NCBI RefSeq assembly: GCF_022568775.1
Contig: NZ_JAKZHW010000001.1
Coordinates: 930,001 to 994,000, forward strand
Length of the DNA stretch: 64,000 nucleotides
Direction of reading: 5' to 3'
Source of the DNA: Sphingomonas telluris
GTDB taxonomy: Bacteria > Pseudomonadota > Alphaproteobacteria > Sphingomonadales > Sphingomonadaceae
A program made the position numbers and the translations under genes. Each line of letters opens with the position of its first letter. The stretch's first letter is position 1. Shown one piece after another: positions 24,511-32,630 of this stretch. Under the pieces are notes generated by a model, which worked only from the letters and a program-made list of their open reading frames with translations, was not told the DNA's origin and searched no databases.

Positions 24511-25976
24511 ACGAGCGTGCGATCTCAAGCGTGCTCATCGCCGGCGGCGGAATCGTTGGTTGCTCAGCCGCCGCTGCCCTCCGCAAGAAGCTTCCCGCCG
24601 TTCGGGTCATTGTCGTAGCGGTCCCGCCACCTGCGGACGCGTTGGCGGATCGTATCGCCTGCACACTGCCCTCGATTGCCGATTTTCATCACGACATCGG
24701 CCTGAGCGAAGCCGATGCAATCCTTCGCGCCGGAAGCGGGTTCCGCCTGGGCACCCGGTTCGAAGACTGGACTCAAGGCGCATCGTACATTCACGGTTAC
24801 GGCGATTACGGGCGCAGCCTAGCTGCGTCGGCTTTCTATCAACATTGGCTGCGGGCGAACGCGGCCGGAGAAGCCGCGCCGTTCGACAGCTACAGCGGCG
24901 CTGTGGGGTTCGCTGCAGCGGGCCGATTCCTGCCGCCGGAGAAGTCGCCGGTCGCCCAGCTATCCAACTATGCCTACGGCCTCCACATCGACCCCGAGCG
25001 CTATTGCATGATGATGCGCGCCTACGCGCTCCATCTCGGTGCCGAGGAGTGTGGCTCTTCGATTCAGGACGTTCACCTGCGTGACGATGGTTTCATCGAT
25101 CGAGTCACGGTCGATGGTTCGGAGACGCGCGCCGACCTGTTCGTCGACGCAAGCGGTCCCGCAGCGCTGCTCCGCAGCCGAATCGATCGCGAATGGCTGG
25201 ACTGGAGCGAACTTTTCACCTGCGACCGCTTCATGATGAGCGAGGAAGCGGTTCAATCGGACGCTCCGGCACTCGACCAAGCAATCGCGCTCGAGCAGGG
25301 TTGGAGATGGGAAGCCTCCTCCCCGTTCCGGCGCTCCAGCGGGCTCGTTTATTCATCCAATCACTTGAGCAACGAGAACGCACGGCGCCTGCTCCCTGGC
25401 GCGACCGAAGTCACGCTCAAACCGGGCCGCTTCGACAATCCTTGGGCAAAGAACTGCGTCGCGATCGGCGACTCTGCGATCGCCATTGAGCCGCTCGAAT
25501 GGACGAACCTGCATCTCGCCCACAGCGCGATCGACCGGCTGGTCGCGATGATGCCCGACCGCGACTGCAATCCGGTCGAGCTATGGGACTATAACCGGCA
25601 GGTCACCGCGGAGGCCGATCGCGTCCGCGACTTCGTGCTTCTTCATTACGCCGCCTCGAAGCGGGATGAGCCGTTCTGGGACGACGCGGTCTCGCGTCCC
25701 CTGCCCAGTTCACTGCAGCACACGCTGACGCAGTTCCGCGAGCGCGGTCGCCTCCCCTTCTATGAAGAAGAGACCTTCGCTCGCGATAGCTGGGCTGCGG
25801 TTCTCATCGGCCAGGGCGTGATCCCGCGACGCCTCGATCCGCTGCTGGACGGGGTTCCCCCGAAGGAATCGCTGCGCGCGATGGAGCAATTGCGGAGCGC
25901 CATCCACGCGGCGATCGCGCCCGCGCCAACCCAAACCGCTTATCTGCGCAATCTCGCGCTTCAGGAGAATCGATGA
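24507..25976 (+). CDS. Degenerate tryptophan-halogenase-like FAD protein 2
   Basis: 489 residues, clearly homologous along its length to the neighbouring halogenases but with altered signature positions. The FAD loop is LIAGGGIVGCSAAAAL rather than GGGTAGWM. The GVGEAT segment is replaced by ADRIACT. The catalytic lysine position holds Arg80 (SGFRLG). WxWxIP is changed to GWRWEASSPF, and PLEST becomes PLEWT, keeping the Glu. It may be an inactive partner or regulatory subunit, or have different flavin chemistry. It starts at ATG 24507 in an ATGA overlap with halogenase 1, and the next gene overlaps its stop in the same way, so it is translated in step with them. The intact frame argues against recent pseudogene decay. 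Confidence 0.85.
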   Translation: MNERAISSVLIAGGGIVGCSAAAALRKKLPAVRVIVVAVPPPADALADRIACTLPSIADFHHDIGLSEADAILRAGSGFRLGTRFEDWTQGASYIHGYGDYGRSLAASAFYQHWLRANAAGEAAPFDSYSGAVGFAAAGRFLPPEKSPVAQLSNYAYGLHIDPERYCMMMRAYALHLGAEECGSSIQDVHLRDDGFIDRVTVDGSETRADLFVDASGPAALLRSRIDREWLDWSELFTCDRFMMSEEAVQSDAPALDQAIALEQGWRWEASSPFRRSSGLVYSSNHLSNENARRLLPGATEVTLKPGRFDNPWAKNCVAIGDSAIAIEPLEWTNLHLAHSAIDRLVAMMPDRDCNPVELWDYNRQVTAEADRVRDFVLLHYAASKRDEPFWDDAVSRPLPSSLQHTLTQFRERGRLPFYEEETFARDSWAAVLIGQGVIPRRLDPLLDGVPPKESLRAMEQLRSAIHAAIAPAPTQTAYLRNLALQENR

Positions 25977-27511
25977 ACGAACACGCCATCCGCAACGTCG
26001 TCATAGTGGGTGGCGGGACAGCCGGCTGGATGGCCGCTGCTGCATTCTCGCGATATCTCAACAACGGCTACACGAAGACCACGCTGATCGAATCCGAGGA
26101 AATCGGGACCATCGGCGTCGGCGAAGCGACGATCCCGCCGCTGCTCAACTTTAACGCGATGCTCGGGATCAGCGAGAACGAGTTCGTCGCGGCGACCAAG
26201 GCGACGTTCAAGCTCGGTATCGAGTTCGTGAACTGGGATGAGATCGGCCACCGCTACATCCATCCCTTCGGCTTCTTCGGCCAGGACCTGCAGGGCGTTC
26301 ATTTCCACCAGCTCTACCTGCGCGAACGCAGCAAGCGGGTCATGCAGGACATCTCGGCATGGTCGATGAGCGGTGTTGCAGCATCGCTGGGCAAATACGC
26401 GCGGCCCGGTCCGCAGTCGCGCCCGCCGCTGTCGCAGCTGACCTACGCCTTCCACTTCGACGCCGGGCTCTACGCTCAATTCCTGCGCAATTTCGCCGAA
26501 CGCGGCGGCGTCTCACGCATCGAGGGCAAGGTCGTCGACACGCGCCTGAACGGCGAAACCGGGTTCGTTGAATCGGTCACGCTCGCGGCCGGCACCATCA
26601 TCGAGGGCGATCTCTTCATCGACTGTTCCGGCTTCGGCGGGCTCCTCATCGAGCAGGCACTGAAGACAGGCTACGAGGACTGGACGCACTGGCTCCCATG
26701 CGACCGGGCCGTGGCCGTGCCGTGCGCCTACGACGGCCAGCCCGACCCGTTCACGCGCTCGACCGCACACGGCTGCGGCTGGCAGTGGCGCATTCCGCTG
26801 CAGCACCGGATGGGCAACGGGCTCGTTTATTCGAGCGCCCATATCTCTGATGAGGACGCTGAGAAGCTGCTGCTCGACAATCTCGAAGGCGAGCAGCTCG
26901 CCGACCCGCGGAAGCTGACGTTCACCACGGGCCGCCGCCTCGAAGCCTGGAACCGCAATGTCGTTACCCTGGGCCTGTCGAGCGGCTTCGTCGAACCGCT
27001 GGAATCAACGAGCATCCACCTGATCCAGGCCGGCATCGCCAAGCTGCTCGCTCTGTTCCCGGACAAGCGCTTCGGTGCGAACGAGCGGAACGAATACAAC
27101 CGGCAGATCCGCGACCTGTTCGAAGACGTTCGTGACTTCATCATCCTGCACTATTGGGCGAACCGCCGGACCGACACCGAGTTTTGGAAGTCTTGCGCGG
27201 CGATGGATATCCCGGACAGCCTGAGCCGCCGTGTGGAAATGTGGCATTCGAAAGCTCGGGTGCTGCGCGACGGCGCAGAACTGTTCGCCACCCCCAGCTG
27301 GGTAGCGGTCATGCTTGGACAGGGCATCCTGCCGGAAAGCTACGACCCGATCGCCGACTGCCTGGACGACGGAAAGGTCGCCGCGGCGATGGAGCAGCTG
27401 CGCAAGGGCTATCTCGAAACCGCGCAGCGCATGCCGAGCCATGGCGAGTTCATCGCGCAAATCCTCGGACAGGGCCGTCGTGAGTCCGAGCTTCCGGAGT
27501 TCGTCTTTTGA
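25973..27511 (+). CDS. Tryptophan halogenase family FAD-dependent protein 3
   Basis: 512 residues with intact family motifs: VIVGGGTAGWM (10-20), GVGEATIPP (48-56), Lys80 in ATFKLG, GWQWRIPLQHR near 270 and FVEPLESTSIHLI near 340. It is more like protein 4 than protein 2. It starts in an ATGA overlap with halogenase 2, and its TGA overlaps the TTG of halogenase 4. Cytoplasmic location is expected because no signal peptide is present. The substrate is unknown. Conservation of the halide/flavin motifs suggests an active enzyme, while position in a sugar-controlled operon argues against a secondary-metabolite role. Confidence 0.9.
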   Translation: MNEHAIRNVVIVGGGTAGWMAAAAFSRYLNNGYTKTTLIESEEIGTIGVGEATIPPLLNFNAMLGISENEFVAATKATFKLGIEFVNWDEIGHRYIHPFGFFGQDLQGVHFHQLYLRERSKRVMQDISAWSMSGVAASLGKYARPGPQSRPPLSQLTYAFHFDAGLYAQFLRNFAERGGVSRIEGKVVDTRLNGETGFVESVTLAAGTIIEGDLFIDCSGFGGLLIEQALKTGYEDWTHWLPCDRAVAVPCAYDGQPDPFTRSTAHGCGWQWRIPLQHRMGNGLVYSSAHISDEDAEKLLLDNLEGEQLADPRKLTFTTGRRLEAWNRNVVTLGLSSGFVEPLESTSIHLIQAGIAKLLALFPDKRFGANERNEYNRQIRDLFEDVRDFIILHYWANRRTDTEFWKSCAAMDIPDSLSRRVEMWHSKARVLRDGAELFATPSWVAVMLGQGILPESYDPIADCLDDGKVAAAMEQLRKGYLETAQRMPSHGEFIAQILGQGRRESELPEFVF

Positions 27512-29043
27512 GACCTGATCGCATCCGTAAGGTCGTCGTTGTTGGCGGCGGCACCGCCGGCTGGATGGCCGCCGCAGCAATCTCGAAGATCATGGGAGAC
27601 ATTGCCGACTTCTCGGTCGAGCTAGTGGAGTCCGAAGAGATCGGCACCGTCGGCGTAGGCGAAGCGACGATCCCGCAAATCACGTTGTTCAACCAGCTGC
27701 TCGACATTGACGAGGGTGACTTCTGCCGGGCGACCAACGCCACCTACAAGCTCGGCATCGAGTTCGTGGACTGGACGCATATTGGGCACCGGTACGTGCA
27801 TCCGTTTGGCTACTACGGTCTCGACATGAAAGGGGTGGAGTTCCACCACCACTGGCTCAAGGGCCGATCACTCGGCGATGAGACCCAGCTCGGAGATTAT
27901 TCGCTCGGTGCCATCGCTGGCCTGATGGGCAAGTTCTCACATCCCCGTCTCGACCAGCCGAACTCGCCACTCTCGAAGATCGCTTACGCGTTCCAGTTCG
28001 ATGCCAGCCTATACGCGCGCTACCTGCGCCGGATGGCCGAAGCGGCCGCCGTGGTCCGCACCGAGGGCCGTATCGTTGAGGTGGTTCAGAACAGTGAGAA
28101 CGGCTTCGTCGAAGCGCTCGTTCTGCAAAGCGGCGCCCGCGTCGAGGGAGAGCTTTTCATCGACTGCTCGGGCTTTCGTGGACTCCTGATCGAGCAAACT
28201 CTCAAGTCCGGCTTCGAGGATTGGTCGAAGTGGCTTCCGTGCGACCGGGCATTTGCGGCGCCGTGCGAGCTTGGCGGCGATCACCAGCCCCTCACCCGCT
28301 CGACCGCTCGAACGGCCGGCTGGCAGTGGCGCATCCCGCTCCAGCATCGCATCGGCAACGGCTACGTCTATTCGAGCGCGCATATCTCCGACGACGAAGC
28401 GGCTGCGACCTTGCTCGCCAATCTCGACGGCAAAGCGCTCGGCGATCCGCGTCCGCTTCGCTTCACTGCGGGTCATCGCAGGAAGCCGTGGGTGAAAAAC
28501 GTAGTCGCATTTGGACTTGCCGGCGGCTTCCTCGAGCCGCTTGAATCGACGAGCATTCACCTGGTTCAATCGGGCATTGCGAGATTGATGTCGCTGTTCC
28601 CGTCGCTCCGTTTCGACCAAGAGGAAATCGACCGCTTCAACCAACAGACGATCCAGGAATATGTCGACATCCGCGACTTCCTGGTCCTTCATTACAAGGC
28701 CACGACGCGCGACGATTCCGATTTCTGGGATTACTGTCGGACGCTCGAGCCGCCGGAAGGGCTCGCGTACAAGCTGGACATGTTTCGCGCGAACGGACGC
28801 ATCTACCGCGAGCGCAACGAGCTGTTCACCGAGACGAGCTGGCTCGCCGTGATGGTCGGTCAGGGGATCGAGGCGGAAAGCTACCACCCGGCTGCGGATA
28901 TTCTCCCCGACGATGAAACGCAGAAGCGGCTCGTGCACATTCGCGAAGTCATTGCGAACAGCGCCCGGGCGATGCCGTCGCAGGATGAATTCCTGCGCCG
29001 GATCGGCGGCCTAAGCGATGTGGCGCTCCAGCGCGCGTCGTAA
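27508..29043 (+). CDS. Tryptophan halogenase family FAD-dependent protein 4
   Basis: 511 residues from a TTG start that overlaps the TGA of halogenase 3 (TTTTGA). Ribosome-binding sequence CCGGAG lies upstream within that gene. Motifs are intact: VVVGGGTAGWM (10-20), GVGEATIPQ, Lys81 in ATYKLG, GWQWRIPLQHR, and FLEPLESTSIHLV. The product should be cytoplasmic. It is the last of the four tandem paralogues, which probably arose by duplication and diverged early, since their order and overlaps look settled. The cupin gene starts within its stop codon (TAATG). Confidence 0.9.
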   Translation: MRPDRIRKVVVVGGGTAGWMAAAAISKIMGDIADFSVELVESEEIGTVGVGEATIPQITLFNQLLDIDEGDFCRATNATYKLGIEFVDWTHIGHRYVHPFGYYGLDMKGVEFHHHWLKGRSLGDETQLGDYSLGAIAGLMGKFSHPRLDQPNSPLSKIAYAFQFDASLYARYLRRMAEAAAVVRTEGRIVEVVQNSENGFVEALVLQSGARVEGELFIDCSGFRGLLIEQTLKSGFEDWSKWLPCDRAFAAPCELGGDHQPLTRSTARTAGWQWRIPLQHRIGNGYVYSSAHISDDEAAATLLANLDGKALGDPRPLRFTAGHRRKPWVKNVVAFGLAGGFLEPLESTSIHLVQSGIARLMSLFPSLRFDQEEIDRFNQQTIQEYVDIRDFLVLHYKATTRDDSDFWDYCRTLEPPEGLAYKLDMFRANGRIYRERNELFTETSWLAVMVGQGIEAESYHPAADILPDDETQKRLVHIREVIANSARAMPSQDEFLRRIGGLSDVALQRAS

Positions 29044-30062
29044 TGAACCTTCCCACGCCGAGCCCGATCCGCGAATACGAACGCGCCGACCGCACGCTGC
29101 TCGACGACGAGATCCGCCCTTCGCGGCAACCTGCGGTTCTGCGCGGCATTGCGACGGATTGGCCTGCGGTCCGCGCCGCGCGGGAGTCGGACGAAGCGCT
29201 CGTCGACTATGTGAAGCGATTCTCCGCAAAGGCCCGCGTCGCCGCGATCGTGGGCGAGCCTGAGATCAAGGGTCATTTCTTCTATTCGGACGACTTCAGG
29301 GGACTGAATTTCCAGCGCGGCCAGACCGCGCTCGACCCGTTCCTCGACCGGCTTCTTCGCGACCGCCAGATCGACGCGCCGCTGGCGATGGCGGTTCAGT
29401 CGGAGACCATCCCCGCTGTCCTTCCGGGCTTTGCGGAGGAGAACGCCACCAGCCTCATCCGCAGCGACATCCTGCCCCGCATGTGGATCGGCAATCGCAT
29501 CCACGTTGCGCCGCATTACGACCTTTACGAAAACATCGGCATCGTCGTCGCCGGGCGTCGGCGGTTTACGGTCTTCCCGCCCGAACAAATCGCCAATCTC
29601 TACGCCGGGCCATTTGATCCGACGCCTGCGGGAACACCCGTCAGCGTGGTCGATCCGCAATCGCCCGATCTCGAACGCTACCCACGGTTCACGGAAGCCA
29701 TGGAGACTGCGCAGTTCGCGGAGCTCGAGCCGGGCGACGCCATCTACATTCCCTACCATTGGTGGCACGGGGTCGACTCGCTCGAACCATTCAATTTCTT
29801 CGTGAACTATTGGTGGAGCGACGCGAGGCCTGAACTCGGCCGTCCCTACGACGCGCTCATGTATGCGTTCTACGCGCTGAAGCATCTGCCGCCCGACCAG
29901 CGGGACGTCTGGCGCACAATGTTCGACCATTACATCTTCGGTGCCAACGGAGATCCCGGCGAGCATCTGCCCGAGCACGCGCGCGGTGTCCTCGGCGAGC
30001 TTACCCCGCAGCTGCTCGCGCGGATGCGAGCGACCCTGAAACAGATCGCCGAGAGCCTGTGA
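29043..30062 (+). CDS. Cupin_8 (JmjC-like) Fe(II)/2-oxoglutarate oxygenase-type protein
   Basis: 339-residue double-stranded beta-helix protein of the cupin_8/JmjC hydroxylase group. The metal motif HxD is seen in APHYDLYEN near 158, and the distal His appears in IYIPYHWWHGVDSL near 240. Basic residues after FTVFPPEQI may bind 2-oxoglutarate. Relatives hydroxylate proteins or other substrates in the cytoplasm. Here it is the fifth gene of the halogenase operon, starting one base inside the halogenase 4 stop (TAATG). Pairing of cupin_8 proteins with tryptophan-halogenase genes beside TonB receptors is recurrent in sphingomonads and Xanthomonas. A shared pathway is therefore likely, although the substrate is not known. 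Confidence 0.82.
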   Translation: MNLPTPSPIREYERADRTLLDDEIRPSRQPAVLRGIATDWPAVRAARESDEALVDYVKRFSAKARVAAIVGEPEIKGHFFYSDDFRGLNFQRGQTALDPFLDRLLRDRQIDAPLAMAVQSETIPAVLPGFAEENATSLIRSDILPRMWIGNRIHVAPHYDLYENIGIVVAGRRRFTVFPPEQIANLYAGPFDPTPAGTPVSVVDPQSPDLERYPRFTEAMETAQFAELEPGDAIYIPYHWWHGVDSLEPFNFFVNYWWSDARPELGRPYDALMYAFYALKHLPPDQRDVWRTMFDHYIFGANGDPGEHLPEHARGVLGELTPQLLARMRATLKQIAESL

Positions 30063-30063
30063 G

Positions 30064-31725
30064 ATGCTGATGAGCCTGCTGCTTGCTGCCGCCGTCGCCC
30101 GGTTCGATTGGTTTGAATATCGCGGCGACGACAAGCTGCCGAAACCGAGCCCATCAGAATATGCAAACCCCATCCTGCAGGGCTTCTACCCCGACCCCAG
30201 CATTACGCGGGTCGGCGACGATTATTACCTGATCAATTCCACTTTCGACTGGTTTCCCGGCATCCCGATCTTTCACAGCCGCGACCTAGTGCATTGGACG
30301 CAAATCGGGAATGCGATCGACCGCCCTGACCAGCTCGACTTCAAGTCACTCGGCCTATCACGCGGCGTCTTCGCGCCGGACATCAGCTGGCACGATGGCA
30401 CGTTCTATATCCTCAATACCTGCGTCGATTGCGGCGGCAATTTCGTCATTACAGCGAAGGACGCCGCAGGCCCGTGGTCCAATCCGATATGGCTGCCGGA
30501 CCTTGAAGGCGGGATCGATCCGTCGCTCTTCTTCGACGCGGATGGCAGCGCGTGGATCATCAACAATGGCGCTCCGCCAGGCACGCCGCTGTACGACGGC
30601 CATCGCGCCATCTGGGTCCAACGCTTCGACACCGAGACGCTGAGGTCTTTCGGTCCGCGCACGATGATCCTCAACGGCGGGGTACGTCCTGAAGAAAAGC
30701 CGATCTGGATCGAGGGGCCGCACATCTTCCGCAAGGACGGCTGGTACTATCTCATCGCGGCGGAAGGCGGCACGGCGGAGAATCACTCGCAGGTCGTTCT
30801 TCGCAGCCGCGCCGTGATCGGGCCGTACGAAGCCTTCTCCGGCAATCCAATCCTCACCCAGCGAGATCTGCCGCGCGATAGGCCCAATCCGATCACGTCC
30901 GCCGGGCACGCCGATTTCGTCGAGACGCCGAACGGAGAGTGGTGGGCGACGTTTCTCGCGACGCGACCTTACGCAGGTGACTTCTACAACACGGGACGTG
31001 AGACCTTCCTCATGCCCGTGCGCTGGGCTGACGGCTGGCCGCGCATCACCGATCCGGGCGCGGTCATCCCGTGGACCGCGCCGAAGCCGAACCTGCAGAG
31101 TGACGGCAGGTCCGCGCCGCCGACGAACGGCTCTTTCACGGCGCGCGACGAATTCAATTCCACGAAGCTGCCTCTCAACTGGATGATGATGCGCAATCCC
31201 CGTGAGCATTGGTGGCGTATCGGTGACGGGCAGCTCACGCTCCAGGCGCGTCCGGTTGCCCTCGGCGACAATGGGAACCCGTCCTTCCTCGCGAGGCGGC
31301 AGCAGCACCTCAACGCGACCGCGACGACAGCGCTGCGCTTCACGCCCACCGCAGGAGGGGAGGCGGGCCTCGTTGCATTGCAGAGCGATGAATATTTCTA
31401 CTTCCTCTCTGTCGGGGAAAATGAAGGTAAGCCGGTCATTCGACTGCATCGGCGGGCAGGCCCGAATGAGCCCAAGATCGGCGCAGTGGTGAAGGAGGCG
31501 GCCCTGCCCGTCCCCGCCGGGACTGCCGTGTATCTCCGTGCCGAAGCGCGTGGGGCGAACTACGACTTCAGCTGGAGCGCCGACGGAAGACGCTGGCACA
31601 TCCTGGTCAAGGACGCGGACGGCACCATCCTCAGCACGAAGCGCGCCGGAGGCTTTGTGGGGTCGATGTTCGGCGTGCACGCCTACCAACCCCAGAGCGT
31701 AACGACGGAAAGAGGTCGCGGATGA
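30064..31725 (+). CDS. GH43 beta-xylosidase/alpha-L-arabinofuranosidase
   Basis: 553 residues. The N-terminal five-bladed propeller contains the catalytic base Asp44 in GFYPDPSI and the general acid Glu in WIEGPHIFRKDGWYYL near 220. A C-terminal beta-sandwich domain (about 355-550, starting at FTARDEFNSTKLPLNWMMMR) is the one typical of GH43 subfamilies acting on xylo-oligosaccharides. It should release xylose or arabinose from short chains. The hydrophobic start (MLMSLLLAAAVARF) could be a short signal peptide, so periplasmic or cytoplasmic location is open. It starts 1 base after the cupin stop, and its end overlaps the deacetylase start (ATGA). Confidence 0.9.
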   Translation: MLMSLLLAAAVARFDWFEYRGDDKLPKPSPSEYANPILQGFYPDPSITRVGDDYYLINSTFDWFPGIPIFHSRDLVHWTQIGNAIDRPDQLDFKSLGLSRGVFAPDISWHDGTFYILNTCVDCGGNFVITAKDAAGPWSNPIWLPDLEGGIDPSLFFDADGSAWIINNGAPPGTPLYDGHRAIWVQRFDTETLRSFGPRTMILNGGVRPEEKPIWIEGPHIFRKDGWYYLIAAEGGTAENHSQVVLRSRAVIGPYEAFSGNPILTQRDLPRDRPNPITSAGHADFVETPNGEWWATFLATRPYAGDFYNTGRETFLMPVRWADGWPRITDPGAVIPWTAPKPNLQSDGRSAPPTNGSFTARDEFNSTKLPLNWMMMRNPREHWWRIGDGQLTLQARPVALGDNGNPSFLARRQQHLNATATTALRFTPTAGGEAGLVALQSDEYFYFLSVGENEGKPVIRLHRRAGPNEPKIGAVVKEAALPVPAGTAVYLRAEARGANYDFSWSADGRRWHILVKDADGTILSTKRAGGFVGSMFGVHAYQPQSVTTERGRG

Positions 31726-32630
31726 AGCTCAAAGTTGCGTTTGCAGCGTCGATCGTAGTCCTTTTGCCCGCCTGTGCGACCCCGCAAGCCAATCAACGGG
31801 CGATCGCGATCACCGTCGACGATCTTCCGCTTCACGGCCCGACACCGCACGGCGAGACTGCAGTCAGCGTTGCGGAGGGCGTCATCTCCGCCCTGACCGC
31901 GGAGCATGTTCCTGCATACGGGTTCATCAACGGCCACTGGACAGTGGACGATCCCGCCACTGCGCCCGTGCTCACGATGTGGAGGGCGGCCGGTCTTCCG
32001 TTGGCGAACCACGGATGGTCGCACCGACATCTGAGCGAAATGACACCCGTCGAGTTCGAACAGGAGCTCGTGCGCAACGAACCACTGCTGCAGGCGGGCA
32101 GCGAAGACTGGCACTGGTTCCGCTACCCCTTCCTCGACGAAGGCGAGACGGCGGAGAAGCGCGCTGCGGCGCGCGACGTGCTGGCGCGGCACGGCTACAA
32201 GATCGCTTCGGTCACCGCAGACTTCAGCGACTGGGCCTGGACCGGGCCCTATCAGCGCTGCAAGGATGCCGGCGACACTGCGGCAATCTCGAAGCTCGAA
32301 GAGCTATACATGCAGGCCGCGCGCGAGAGCATCGGCTATCATCGGAACCTGTCGCAGACCGTCTACGGCCGCGAGATCCCCTACGTCCTTCTGCTGCACG
32401 TCAGTCCGTTCGAGGCGCGCATATTGCCGCGCCTCTTGAAGCTCTATCGTGAAGAGGGTTTCCGCTTCGCAACACTCGAGGAAGTCGAGGCCGATCCGGC
32501 CTATCACGATCAGATCGACCCAAAGCTTTCCGCCGAGCCACAAGGGCTCGACCACAAGGCGGCGGCGAAACAGGCCCTACCGCCGAGGACGGACTTTCAG
32601 TCGGTCCTCGACGGCATGTGCAAGGGCTAG
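31722..32630 (+). CDS. Lipoprotein polysaccharide deacetylase (CE4, NodB-like)
   Basis: 302 residues. A signal peptide with lipobox (VVLLPACAT) anchors it to the envelope. The NodB domain has ITVDDLP (metal-binding Asp pair) near 30, HGWSHRHLSEM (the metal His pair, HxxxH) near 97 and RYPFLDEGET near 133. A substitution of the first catalytic motif (usually TFDDG) to TVDDLP is common in the acetylxylan/peptidoglycan branch. In this island the best guess is deacetylation of xylan fragments, but peptidoglycan is possible. It is the seventh and last gene of the halogenase-GH43 operon. Its TAG overlaps the stop of the convergent GH3 gene in CTAG. Confidence 0.82.
   Translation: MKLKVAFAASIVVLLPACATPQANQRAIAITVDDLPLHGPTPHGETAVSVAEGVISALTAEHVPAYGFINGHWTVDDPATAPVLTMWRAAGLPLANHGWSHRHLSEMTPVEFEQELVRNEPLLQAGSEDWHWFRYPFLDEGETAEKRAAARDVLARHGYKIASVTADFSDWAWTGPYQRCKDAGDTAAISKLEELYMQAARESIGYHRNLSQTVYGREIPYVLLLHVSPFEARILPRLLKLYREEGFRFATLEEVEADPAYHDQIDPKLSAEPQGLDHKAAAKQALPPRTDFQSVLDGMCKG

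Noticed and set aside
23005..24528. 507-codon minus-strand open frame
   Set aside because: It is antisense to halogenase 1 and is Arg/Asp/Val-rich without domains.
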